Assembly (NCBI RefSeq): GCF_902459775.1
Contig: NZ_CABPSQ010000001.1
Location: forward strand, 744,001-808,000
Origin: Pandoraea captiosa
Lineage (GTDB): Bacteria; Pseudomonadota; Gammaproteobacteria; Burkholderiales; Burkholderiaceae
Reading direction: 5' to 3'
DNA length: 64,000 nt
A program made the translations under genes and the position numbers. The notes under the pieces are model-generated. The model was not told the DNA's origin and searched no databases. It was given only the letters and a program-made list of their open reading frames with translations. Of this stretch, positions 19,875 through 29,700 are shown in pieces (the first letter of the stretch is position 1; each line of letters begins with the position of its first letter).

Positions 19875-21866
19875 TCATTCCGGGGTGTCCGGCGTGCTGA
19901 AGAGCATGCCGATGGCCTCGCGAAGCACACCGTCCAGAATGGGATCGACGCCGTCGATCGGAGCGTCCGGCAACACCGGCACGGGCCCGCCATGGCGAAG
20001 CGCGGCAGCCATGTGCGTCAGAATGGCGGCGGCAGGATGGACCGGCGCGCTGTGATCGTCACCCTGCGGGACGGTGTCCGTGATGGCATTCGCCACACGC
20101 TCCAGCGACACGAGCGCCGGCCACCAGCGTGCGGCGCGTCGGCTCACGAGCGGCGGCTCCGACAGCGCCCGCTGCAAGGCAATGCGTGTGTCGTCAAGCG
20201 CCTTGTAGGCAGCGCGTCGGGCTGCGAACGCCGCATCGCCGTCATGCGTGTCCGCCAGTGCGGCGTAGCGCCCCAGCGCATCGAGCGCGTTCGCCACGCG
20301 TTCGTCCAACTGGCGTCGTTCCCACTTCGCCCACGGCAGATAGCCAACCAGAAGCACGATGGCGCACGCGGCGACGGCGTCCACAAACCGGGCCACCGCA
20401 ATGTCCTGACTGCCCGGCTGCAATGCCCCCATCACGAGCATCAAGATCGGCAGCAACAGCGCGCTGAACAGTCCGTAGTTGCGACGCAATGCCCATGGCA
20501 GACATGCCGCGAGCGGAATCAAGGTCGCGAGATTGAACCAGCCATTCCGGTCGACGGCGACGACCGCTGCCGAAAGTGCCACACCGACGATACTGCCCAC
20601 GCCGCTTTGCAACGCCCTGGCGAAAACGGAGCCGTAGTTCGGCTTGAAAATGATCACGACGATCAGGGGTACCCAATAGGACCGGGGCAGCGCCGTCACG
20701 GCGATAAAGATCTGTGCCACCAGCACGCACAGGCCGATGCGAACGAGGTAGCGCCAGACATCGGGCCATGGCCACTTCGGCATCCAGCGTGATTGCGCCG
20801 TTGCACGCGCCTGATGGCGTGCCAGTGCGACGAGCGGGGCCTCGGCCGCATGCACGGTCCCCGTGAGCAGCGGCTCGGCGCGATGCAGCGCGTTGGCAAG
20901 CGCCGGCGCATGGTTGTCCTTTGCCGTGGCGATCGCCGCATCGATGTCGACGGGGCGATCGCGTGCAATGCTTCGCGCCAGGTTGTACAACGCCTTGCCC
21001 AAGGGCGCGGGCACCGGCTGGTCGCTCTGCGCCAATCCGATGACGGCCGACGTGACCGGCTCGGCGGCGAGGATCTGCGCTGCGCGCCGCTCCAGAATAT
21101 CCCAACCGGTTGCGGTACTCGCGCGGGCGGTGAGCAACGTGTCGTAGGCGGCCGCGATGGCGTTTTCCAACGACCGGCGCGCGAGCCGCACGCGCGGTGT
21201 TCCGCTTGCATCGAGCACGTTGGCGAGTTGCTGATAGATGGCGGCAACGGCATCGCGCTCGGCGGCACCGGGATGTCTCACCCAATGCACCGCCATGAGC
21301 AATACGCTGAACACGCCGCCGGCCGCCAGCAGCAACGGGGCTCGCCACTCGGGCGGCGGTAGGGCAAGTCCCCAGCCGACGACGAGATAGACGGCCCCCT
21401 GCAACGTGGCGGCGGAGGCGACGTTGCCGAATGTCCCGACGAAGCTCAGTAACAGAATGGCGATTTGCAGCAACACATGGGCAAGCCACGGATGCGCGAG
21501 GCCGATGTCGTGGATCAGCATGCCTGCGTGAAAGCCCGCGACGCCGGTCAGCACCGTGATGAGTATGGAGCGGGCGCGCGCGCGATACGGGCCGGTGCGG
21601 TCGCCGGTGATGGCGGGCAGCGCACCGAGCGCGATCAACGAGGCGTCGGCCCCGTAACCGATCGCCGCGCCGATCGCTGTCGGCACCGCCACCGAGAGTG
21701 CCGCGTGCACCGCATCCCAGCGGGAGAAGGCGACCGGCTCCAGGCGGGCAAGTCGCGACATCCAGGCGACGCGGCGGCCGGGAGGAGGGGGAAGCGGAGG
21801 CGGCGGAGAAGAAGGAGACGAAGGAGACGAAGGAGGACGTGATGCGGGGCGTTGCGGCGTCGTCAT
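19875..21866 (-). CDS. FUSC family membrane protein (YccS/fusaric-acid-resistance-like)
   Basis: Inner-membrane protein of the FUSC family, linked to efflux of aromatic acids or membrane stress; substrate unknown. 663 aa. The N-terminus is a Ser/Pro-rich tail (residues ~10-30) encoded partly by a 9-bp repeat. Next come a first block of about six helices (~55-200), a long cytoplasmic helical domain, a second helix block (~375-510) with the RSYWVPLIVVIIFKPNYGS motif typical of FUSC_2, and a soluble C-terminal part. It begins 16 bases after the HAD phosphatase stop, so it is probably co-transcribed with that gene and the BcsR-like gene. Confidence 0.9.
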   Translation of the reverse strand: MTTPQRPASRPPSSPSSPSSPPPPLPPPPGRRVAWMSRLARLEPVAFSRWDAVHAALSVAVPTAIGAAIGYGADASLIALGALPAITGDRTGPYRARARSILITVLTGVAGFHAGMLIHDIGLAHPWLAHVLLQIAILLLSFVGTFGNVASAATLQGAVYLVVGWGLALPPPEWRAPLLLAAGGVFSVLLMAVHWVRHPGAAERDAVAAIYQQLANVLDASGTPRVRLARRSLENAIAAAYDTLLTARASTATGWDILERRAAQILAAEPVTSAVIGLAQSDQPVPAPLGKALYNLARSIARDRPVDIDAAIATAKDNHAPALANALHRAEPLLTGTVHAAEAPLVALARHQARATAQSRWMPKWPWPDVWRYLVRIGLCVLVAQIFIAVTALPRSYWVPLIVVIIFKPNYGSVFARALQSGVGSIVGVALSAAVVAVDRNGWFNLATLIPLAACLPWALRRNYGLFSALLLPILMLVMGALQPGSQDIAVARFVDAVAACAIVLLVGYLPWAKWERRQLDERVANALDALGRYAALADTHDGDAAFAARRAAYKALDDTRIALQRALSEPPLVSRRAARWWPALVSLERVANAITDTVPQGDDHSAPVHPAAAILTHMAAALRHGGPVPVLPDAPIDGVDPILDGVLREAIGMLFSTPDTPE
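21811..21837. repeat. 9-bp tandem repeat in the FUSC N-terminal coding region
   Basis: Three copies of GAAGGAGAC (last copy drifts), in frame. On the coding strand they give a repeated Ser-Pro-Ser tract at the cytoplasmic N-terminus. Copy-number change would alter the length of the tail but not the frame. Confidence 0.7.
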
Positions 21867-21882
21867 CGTGCCACCGCGCTCG

Positions 21883-22533
21883 TTACGCCATGCGCTGCGG
21901 CGCGTCGGCGTCCGTCAGCGGCATCAGTTTTCCCTGGCCTCGGATCCACGCGTAGTCGGCGCGCTCGGCCATCTCCCTGTCGCCCCGACTATCGCCGTAG
22001 GCGAAGAGCACGCGAGGGGGCATGTCTTTCCACCACGCATCAAGGCGTCGCACTTTTTCCGGCCCCCAGCAGTTCGGTTTGGCGAAGGCGCCGTCGAAGC
22101 GGTCGTTTGCGTCGAACGCCAGTTCGGTACTAAGCACCGTCTCGATGCCGACGGACGCCGCCCAGGGTCGCAGGTACAGACCGGGTGACGCGCTCACGAG
22201 TACGACCCGGTGCCCGAGCGCGCGGTGCTGGCGCACACGCGCGAGCATCTCGGGACGTATCAATTCCGGTAGTCGATCTTGTAGGAATCGTCTGACATCG
22301 ACTTCCAGTTGCGCGCGAGAACGTCCGCCGATCGTTGTCCGGAGGAACGCCGCTTTGGCCGTTCCCCGGTCAACGAGACCCAGTGCAGCGCCGACCAGCC
22401 AGGGGGACGCCACCAGGGCGCCTGTCACGAAACGAGGTGTGCCGACCGTGCTGCGCACGAAGACCCGAAGACTGTCGGTGGTGGAAATCGTGCCGTCGAA
22501 GTCGAAGGCGGCGACGATGGATGCGTCTCGCAT
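21883..22533 (-). CDS. HAD-IB family phosphatase (phosphoserine-phosphatase-like)
   Basis: Haloacid-dehalogenase phosphatase of subclass IB, 216 aa. Motif I AAFDFDGTIS has nucleophile D11 and acid D13. Motif II is VLVSASPGLYLRPWA, the conserved Lys is in the KPNCWGPEKVRR segment, and motif III is FAYGDSRGDREM. Relatives dephosphorylate phosphoserine, phosphoglycolate or lipid phosphates (PgpC type); the sequence does not decide. Seven bases separate its ATG from the BcsR-like stop upstream, and FUSC follows 16 bases on, giving a three-gene minus-strand unit. Confidence 0.9.
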   Translation of the reverse strand: MRDASIVAAFDFDGTISTTDSLRVFVRSTVGTPRFVTGALVASPWLVGAALGLVDRGTAKAAFLRTTIGGRSRAQLEVDVRRFLQDRLPELIRPEMLARVRQHRALGHRVVLVSASPGLYLRPWAASVGIETVLSTELAFDANDRFDGAFAKPNCWGPEKVRRLDAWWKDMPPRVLFAYGDSRGDREMAERADYAWIRGQGKLMPLTDADAPQRMA

Positions 22534-22539
22534 GCGAAA

Positions 22540-22839
22540 TCAGTTCGCGGCGCCCGAACGTGGCGGATTCGCGGAGATTGCAGTGGCCCCGGCGGCCCCG
22601 ATGCGGGAATTCGCAACTGCGACCAGATGCGGCCAGCGTTCGCTCGCCTGCTGACTGGCGAGGATGGCCTGCTCGTCGCGGTAGAACGGCAACACGTCGA
22701 CGCCCACGACCTCACGCAATCGGTCGATGTCCGACGGGTAGCGACGTTCGATCATCGCGTCGGCGGCTTGCTCGGCAGCATGTGCGGCGGCCGGACCGGC
22801 AACGGCGGACGAGGATTCCGAGGGAGCGTGTGAGGTCAT
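22540..22839 (-). CDS. bcsR: BcsR/YhjR-like cellulose biosynthesis accessory protein
   Basis: Short cytosolic protein, 99 aa. In enterobacteria BcsR pairs with BcsQ to assemble and tune the inner-membrane cellulose synthase complex. The middle and end (PSDIDRLREVV... and ASERWPHLVAVAN) match the BcsR pattern of an N-terminal DI..L(K/R) helix and a C-terminal RWP.L..(F/V)A. The Ala/Ser-rich N-terminus and a 20-residue C-terminal extension are extra. The ATG at 22839 is the natural start. It faces away from bcsB across a 296-bp gap and heads the HAD-FUSC unit. The family match is from memory, not from a profile search. Confidence 0.6.
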   Translation of the reverse strand: MTSHAPSESSSAVAGPAAAHAAEQAADAMIERRYPSDIDRLREVVGVDVLPFYRDEQAILASQQASERWPHLVAVANSRIGAAGATAISANPPRSGAAN

Positions 22840-23135
22840 GCCGGGCATTCTATACGTTGCGTCGCCGCAAGAGCAATCGCCGTGCCGACCGGACGACCGA
22901 TGTACCTGCCGCACGACACACTACCCTCAAGACCCGCTTGCTCATTGACACCGAGGCAAGCTAGCATGGCGCAACGTGCCATATCCGGTCACACGAGCAA
23001 TGCTGTCCCGCCGCGCCTTGGCGATCTCAGGATTGCCTGACAACGACGTGATGAAACGTTGGTCATCGAGGTGTTGGGGTGTTGCGCGTAAGGGTGTGGC
23101 GAACATGCAGCGCAAGAACAGACGAGGCACACCCC

Positions 23136-25496
23136 ATGCAGCTTCGAGCGTCCTGGTCGCGTTACACGAAGGTCTCAGCCATCTGTCTGCTAGTCGCCGC
23201 AGCGATGGATCCCGGCGCCATCATGCTTGCGGGAGCAGCGCCAACGGCAGGCCGCACGGGTAAAGCGCCGGTGCCAGCCGGCGCTACTGCCGTACCCGAG
23301 ACGGCGTCCGCCGCCGCGTCGGATGCGAGCGGCACCGCCGCCGCCGTCATGCCGCTGACCCCGGCGGCCCCGGGCACGAGCCAGCGCACCGTCACGTTCG
23401 CCCAGTTGGGGCAGACGAACGGCTTGCGCCTGCGCGGCACGGAGGGATCGGGCGATGTCAATTTCGGAATCCGACTCGATCAGTCGGTGGCCTCGGCGCT
23501 GCTTCGGCTGCGTTACACCTATTCCCCGGCGCTGATCCCCGATCTCTCGCAACTCAAGGTATATCTGAACGAGGAGTTGATCGCGACGTTGCCGTTCAAC
23601 AAGCAGGACGGCGGCAAGAATCTCCTGCGCGAAATTCCGCTCGATGCGCGAATGCTCTCCGGCTTCAATCGCGTGCGCATCGTGCTCATCGGGCATTACA
23701 CGATGGAGTGCGAAGACCCGATGCACTCCAGCCTGTGGGCCGACATCAGTCCCCAAAGCGAGATCGTCACCAGCACCCAGCCGCTCACGCTGCGCAACGA
23801 TCTGTCGACGCTGCCGGCGCCGTTCTTCGATCGCCACGACAATCGCGATCAATCGATCCCGTTCGTTTTCGGCGCCCAGCCGTCGCTCGCAGTCGTGCAT
23901 GCGGCCGGTGTGGTGGCGACGTGGGCCGGCGCGATCGGCGACTATCGGCGAACGCGCTTTCCGGTCAGCGTGAGCGCTTTGCCGACGAAGCATGCCATTG
24001 CGTTCGTGACGAACGACACGATGCTGCCGGGGCTCGATCTGCCCAAGGTGGACGGCCCGACGCTGCGCATGGTGTCCAATCCGAACGATCCGTCGCTCAA
24101 GCTGCTGGTGATGCAAGGGCGCGATGCCAAGGACCTGGAGACGGCGGCGCTCGCGCTCGTCTCGGGCCGCGCGGTGCTCTCGGGCGAGTCGGCCCGCATC
24201 GCAGCGCTCGAGCCGCTGCTGCCGCGCGCCGCCTACGACGCGCCGCGGTGGGTGCGCACCGATCGTCCCGTGAAGCTGGGCGAACTGATCGAGAACCCGA
24301 GCGACTTGCAGGCAAGCGGCTACATGCCGTGGCCGATCCGCATTCAGCTCAATCTGCCCGCCGACCTGCTGACGTGGGAGAACACCGGCGTGCCGATGGA
24401 CCTGAAGTACCGCTACACGCCACCGGTCAAGGCCGACGACTCGTCCATGAGCGTGTCGATCAACGACCAGTTCGTGCGCGCCTACCGTCTGCGCTCGGCG
24501 GGCGCGAGCAGCGACAAGAGCCACATGCTCGTCGAGTTGCTCTCCGACGGCACGATGGCAGATCGCAAGGACGTTCGCATTCCGGCCTTCCAGGTGGCCT
24601 CGCGCAACTCGCTGTCGTTCCAGTTCGCGATGGAGCCGCACAAGGAAGGCCTGTGCAGCCAGACGATCACCAACGCTGCGCGTTCGGCCATCGACGCCGA
24701 CTCGACCATCGACTTCAGCGGCCTGCCGCATTACGCCGAGATGCCGAATCTGAACTTCTTCGCGGGCAGCGGCTTTCCGTTCACGAAGTACGCGGACCTC
24801 GCGCAGACCGCTGTCGTCATCTCGAAGACGCCCGACAAGGCCGAGCTCGAAACCGTGTTCTCGACGCTGGGGCAGTTCGGCCGCTCGACCGGCGTCTACG
24901 CCGACCGCTTCGAGGTGCTCGACACCACGCAAACCGATCGTTTCAAGGATCGTGACCTGTTGATCGTCGGCGGTAAGGACGGGGCCGATCTGTTGACCAA
25001 GTGGGGCAAGAGTCTGCCGCTCGTGATCGATCAGACGCGTCGTGTCATGCAGTCGCAGCCGCAGGGATATCGCGGTGACGGTGCGACCGGCTCCGCGCTC
25101 GCGGCCAGTCGCATCGGCCCGACCCGCCTGGACGCCCAGTCGCAAGGCCCGCTCGCGGCGCTGGTGGGGTTCGAATCGCCGGTGACCGGGTCACGCTCGG
25201 TGGTGGCGATCAACGCGTCGAGCGACGACGCGCTGCTCAGTGTGGTCGACGCCGTCGATACACAGCGCGATGCTATTCACGGCGATCTGGCGGTGATCAA
25301 TGGCGATCGCACGGCGTCCTATCGGCTTGGGAAGACCTATTTCGTGGGCGATGTGAGCTGGTGGACGCGCATTCGCTACCACCTCTCGAGTCATCCGATT
25401 CTGGTCGGTCTGGTGGCGTTGCTGGCGGCGTTCGCGATTGCGCTCAAATGCTTCGGGTGGTTGCAGCGTCGCGCCGCGCGTCGGCTGGAGAAGTAA
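23136..25496 (+). CDS. bcsB: Cellulose synthase periplasmic regulatory subunit BcsB
   Basis: Periplasmic, membrane-anchored partner of BcsA that guides the nascent glucan across the periplasm. About 786 aa. The signal sequence is VSAICLLVAAAM-like after a basic start, followed by an Ala/Pro-rich linker to about residue 85. Then come alternating carbohydrate-binding and flavodoxin-like domains, with GHYTMECEDPMHSSLW and PHKEGLCSQTITN as typical BcsB segments. The single C-terminal transmembrane anchor is ILVGLVALLAAFAIAL, followed by a basic tail. The start could also be 57 bases upstream. It is the first gene of the operon here, whereas bcsA normally precedes bcsB. The stop abuts the bcsZ ATG. 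Confidence 0.95.
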   Translation: MQLRASWSRYTKVSAICLLVAAAMDPGAIMLAGAAPTAGRTGKAPVPAGATAVPETASAAASDASGTAAAVMPLTPAAPGTSQRTVTFAQLGQTNGLRLRGTEGSGDVNFGIRLDQSVASALLRLRYTYSPALIPDLSQLKVYLNEELIATLPFNKQDGGKNLLREIPLDARMLSGFNRVRIVLIGHYTMECEDPMHSSLWADISPQSEIVTSTQPLTLRNDLSTLPAPFFDRHDNRDQSIPFVFGAQPSLAVVHAAGVVATWAGAIGDYRRTRFPVSVSALPTKHAIAFVTNDTMLPGLDLPKVDGPTLRMVSNPNDPSLKLLVMQGRDAKDLETAALALVSGRAVLSGESARIAALEPLLPRAAYDAPRWVRTDRPVKLGELIENPSDLQASGYMPWPIRIQLNLPADLLTWENTGVPMDLKYRYTPPVKADDSSMSVSINDQFVRAYRLRSAGASSDKSHMLVELLSDGTMADRKDVRIPAFQVASRNSLSFQFAMEPHKEGLCSQTITNAARSAIDADSTIDFSGLPHYAEMPNLNFFAGSGFPFTKYADLAQTAVVISKTPDKAELETVFSTLGQFGRSTGVYADRFEVLDTTQTDRFKDRDLLIVGGKDGADLLTKWGKSLPLVIDQTRRVMQSQPQGYRGDGATGSALAASRIGPTRLDAQSQGPLAALVGFESPVTGSRSVVAINASSDDALLSVVDAVDTQRDAIHGDLAVINGDRTASYRLGKTYFVGDVSWWTRIRYHLSSHPILVGLVALLAAFAIALKCFGWLQRRAARRLEK

Positions 25497-26729
25497 ATGA
25501 CGCGCGCCGATGCTCCCGGGCGGCGCCGTCGGGCCGTGCTGCGGGCGCTCGTCGCCTGTGGTGCGGGCCCGGTGCTCGCCGGCATGACGCCCAGCGCTCG
25601 TGGCGCTCCCGGCACTCCCGACGCTACCGCGAAGGCGCAGACGAATCCTGCGCCCGTGTGCCCGTCCGTCGACTGGCCGGAATGGGCGCGATTCAAGTCG
25701 GGCTTTCTCAGCGACGATGGTCGCGTGATCGATCACAGCACGCCGGATCTGCGCACGGTCTCCGAAGGGCAGGCGTATGCGCTGATGTTCGCTGTCATCG
25801 CCAACGACCGTACGACATTCGACAAGGTGCTCGACTGGACCGTCAACAATCTCGCGCAAGGCGATCTGACGGCGCATCTGCCGGCCTGGCTGTGGGGAAA
25901 AACGGACGACGGCAAGTGGGCGGTGCTCGACAGCAATCCGGCGAGCGACGCCGACATGTGGATCGCCTACGCACTGGGCGAGGCCGGACGCCTCTGGCGC
26001 GTGCGACGCTACACCGCACTCGGGGCGTTGGTGGCGCGCCGCATCGTCTCGGAAGAGACGGACTTCATTCCGGGGCTCGGGCGCACATTGCTGCCGGCGC
26101 CCGTCGGTTTTCATCCCGCCAAGGATCTTTGGCGACTGAATCCCAGCTACGTGCCGATGCAGGTGGTGCGGCGCCTCGCGGGCCTCTTTCCCGATAGCGG
26201 CTGGGGACAGCTCGTCACGTCTTCGCTCAGGCAGATCACGCTATCGGCCCCGCCGCTCGGCTTCGCGCCGGAGTGGGCGATGTATCGCGCCGGACGCGGT
26301 TTCGAGATCGACCCCGAGACGCAGGGCGAAGGCAGTTACAACGCTATACGCGTCTATCTTTGGGCCGGCATGCTCGCCCCGGGCAGCGACGACGCGCGCG
26401 CGCTGACGCACACCTTCGACGGCATGTTGAAGTATGTCGCCACGCACGGTGCACCGCCCGAGCGGGTCAACACGCGCGACGGCACGGCAACGCGCAGCGG
26501 CGGAGCCGGCTTCTCGGCGGCGCTCGTGCCGCTGTTGCAGTCGGTGGGCGATACGGCGCTCGCGCGCGCGCAGGCCGAGCGCGCCCGCTCGCTCGATGGG
26601 CAGTCGCCACCGGGTTACTACAGCTCGGTACTCTCACTGTTCGGACTCGGCTGGCACGACGCGCGCTTTCGCTTTGCCGCCGACGGTACGCTGCAATTGC
26701 CATGGGAGGCGGTTTGCGCCAAACGCTGA
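25497..26729 (+). CDS. bcsZ: Periplasmic endo-1,4-beta-glucanase BcsZ (GH8)
   Basis: Glycoside hydrolase family 8 endoglucanase (EC 3.2.1.4) that trims cellulose in the periplasm and is needed for efficient export. 410 aa, versus about 370 in E. coli. The N-terminus has an arginine-rich stretch and a hydrophobic run (RRRRAVLRALVACGAGPVLAG), possibly a Tat or Sec signal. The GH8 proton donor is E90 in TVSEGQAYALMFAVI; LDSNPASDADMWIAYAL holds conserved acidic residues. The ATG directly follows the bcsB stop, and the end overlaps bcsC by 28 bases, so the three are translationally linked. Confidence 0.95.
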   Translation: MTRADAPGRRRRAVLRALVACGAGPVLAGMTPSARGAPGTPDATAKAQTNPAPVCPSVDWPEWARFKSGFLSDDGRVIDHSTPDLRTVSEGQAYALMFAVIANDRTTFDKVLDWTVNNLAQGDLTAHLPAWLWGKTDDGKWAVLDSNPASDADMWIAYALGEAGRLWRVRRYTALGALVARRIVSEETDFIPGLGRTLLPAPVGFHPAKDLWRLNPSYVPMQVVRRLAGLFPDSGWGQLVTSSLRQITLSAPPLGFAPEWAMYRAGRGFEIDPETQGEGSYNAIRVYLWAGMLAPGSDDARALTHTFDGMLKYVATHGAPPERVNTRDGTATRSGGAGFSAALVPLLQSVGDTALARAQAERARSLDGQSPPGYYSSVLSLFGLGWHDARFRFAADGTLQLPWEAVCAKR

Positions 26730-29700
26730 TCCGTTCCGCCTGCATGACATGCCTGCTGATGGCAGCCGGTGCGGAACACGTGCGTGCCGCGCCGGCGCCC
26801 GGCGCGTCGGCAAGATCCGACGCCGTGGCGGCGAACCGCGATGTCGGCAATCTGCTGGCCAGTGCAAGGCTTTGGCATTCGCGTCATCGCAACGACCTCG
26901 CCCGCGCCGCGCTGGACAAGGCGTTGCTCGTGCAGCCCGATCAGCCGGATGCGCTCTCGCTGCGTGGGCAGATCGATATCGAAGAGAACAAGCCGCAGGA
27001 CGCCAACAAGGCATTGCAGACGTTGCGTGCGCGCTATCCCAACTCACCGGCGACCCGCGCGCTGGCGGACGTCATTCGCATCAACACGGTCGACAAGTCG
27101 CGCATCGCCCGCGCACGGCTGTTGCAGCGCAGCGGTCAGGCAGACGCCGCATTTGCCGAATACAAGGCGCTGTTTCCGGACGGCCCACCCACCGGCGACC
27201 TCGGGGTGGAGTACTACCGCGCGCAAGCGAATGCGACCAACGGCTGGCCCGCAGCGCAGCAGGGGCTGGCAAATCTGTCGAAGGCCTCACCCGAGGATTC
27301 GCGCGCCTCACTATCGCTGGCGGAGCTGATGATCGACCGACCGTCGAGCCGTCTCGCGGGCACGCGCATGGTGGCGGAGCTGGCTGCGCGTCCCAATGCC
27401 GACTTGAATGCCTTGCTGCCGCTCTGGCAGAAGGGCCTCTCGAAAGCCGACGGCAACCTCGCGTGGCTGCCGCTGTATCAGCGCTACCTTGCCCTCGCGC
27501 CCAACGACGCCGACATTCGCGCCGCTTACGACAAGTTGAACGCGCAGCAGGCGGCGCGCACGCGCATGCTCAACGATCCGGCGTACAAGGCGCGACAGGC
27601 GGGCATCAAGGCGCTCGATCAGGGGCGTCTGAACGACGCGGAAAAATCGCTGGACGCGGCCCGCGTCAAACGTCCCAACGATGGCGAACTGCTGGGTTCG
27701 CTGGGATTGGTGAAAATGCGTCAGGGCGATCATAAAGGCGCGCAGGAACTGTTCGCGCAGGCATTGCGCAAGGACCCGGACAATGCGGGCAAATGGCGCA
27801 GTCTGCTCAGGACATCGCAGTTCTGGGGCGCCATGGCCGAGGCGCGCGCTGCGCGCGACGCCGGACGCCTTGCCGATGCCGAGCGTCTCGTGCGCGGCGC
27901 GCTGGCGAGCGATCCGAACAATCCCGACGGTCTGGCGCTACTCGGCGACATCGCCCTCGACGACAAGCGTGACGATGACGCCGAAAAGCTGTTCCAGCAA
28001 GCACTGAAGATCGAGCCCGACAACGACACGGCGTTGCGCGGCATGATCACCCTGTACTCCCGTCAACAACGTCGCACCGAGCTGGCGAATCTACTCGGCG
28101 ATCTGCGTCGGCGTTTCCCGCAGGACAAGGCGCGCTTCGACAAGGCGGAGGCCGCCGCGTTGTCGGACGATGCGGACCGCGCCATCGCCGAAGGCCATAA
28201 CGGCCCGGCGCTCGCGGCACTGGAGCGCGCCGTTGCGCTCGATCCCGGTAACGCCTGGACACGCTACTCGCTTGCCAGCCTTTACCGCAAACTCTGGCTT
28301 CCGGACATCGGGCGCGACGTGATGGCAGAGGGCATGCGACAGCCACTCGAAGCGGACGACCGCGCGCAGATGCTCTACGCGCAGGCCATCTACCTGAACG
28401 TCATCGACGACGAGGCCGGCGCCCGCGCCTCGCTCGCGCAAATTCCTGCGGCGAATGTCACACCGTCGATCAAACGGATGCAGACGACGCTCGCGATTCG
28501 CGACACAGCACGTCTGGCACGAGAAGCGCATGCTGCCGGTAACGATGAGGAAAGCGAGCGTCGCTATGGCGAGGCCCTGACGATGGCGGGCGACGATCCG
28601 GAACTGATCGGGGAAGTGGCGCGTGCCCGTGTGTCGGCCGGTCAGCCGGAGCAGGGGCTTGCGCTCATGCGCGACTGGCTGGCGGCGCATGCGGACAAGC
28701 CGCAGCCCGATGCACAGCTGCGCTACGCCGAATTGCTCAACACCGCCGAGCGCGACGCCGAGCTGGGCGGCTTTCTCGCGAGCATGGACCCCGCCACGCT
28801 GGGCGAGGACCAGCGCGACGAGTGGCAGGACCTCCAGGATCGTCTGGCGTTGCGTCAGGCCGACCGGGCGCGTGCGCTGGGCGACTTCGATACGGCGCAA
28901 CGCAAGCTCGAACCGCTGCTCTCGCGCCAGCCGCCCGACAAGCGCGCGCTATCGACGCTGGGCGACATCTATTTCGATCAGCGCCGGTACGACGACGCGC
29001 GAAAGATCGCCGAAGACCAGATCCGTCAGGACCCGACCAATCAGGATGCGCGCTTGTCGCTCGTGCGCGTGCTCTATGAGATGCAGGACGACGACGCGGC
29101 CAATCGCGAGCTCGACCGGGCGCTGGCCGAAGCCCCGCCGGACGACGTGTGGACGCAACTCGCCGCCGTGCGGCGCCTCACGGCGATGGAGCGTTATGAC
29201 GAAGCCATCGCACTCAACGACAAACTGCGCACGCAGTTCCCCGACACGTCGGCCGTCACGGTGCAGCGTGGGCGCATCGCCCAGTCGCAGCGCCGTTACC
29301 ACGAGGCGAAGGGTTGGTACGATCAGGCACGCAAGGAAGAGATCGTGCAGGGGGCGCTGCCGGGATACGACGGCTTGACGTCGGCCGAGTCGGCGATCGA
29401 CTCCCTCGAATCCCGTCGCAACAGCTACGTGGCCGCGGGGTACGAAATCGACGAGAAGAAGGGCGACGGCGGCATTTCGATGTTCAATGCCCGCGCGGTG
29501 CCGCTGTACGGCCAGTACGCGGTGGGCTACGACGGCCACGTGTTCGCGCAGACGGACTACGTCAGCGCGGATTCGGGCGACTTGCCGCTTAACGGCACTT
29601 CCCAGTTCGGCACGCTGCCGTTGCTCAACGTGCCGTCGTTTCGCGCCGCGAATCCCGGCGTGCTTAGCGACTATGGCACGAAGCGCCAGAAGGCACACGG

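Noticed and set aside
23190-25145. 651-codon minus frame inside bcsB
   Set aside because: Arg/His-rich shadow of a clearly recognisable BcsB.
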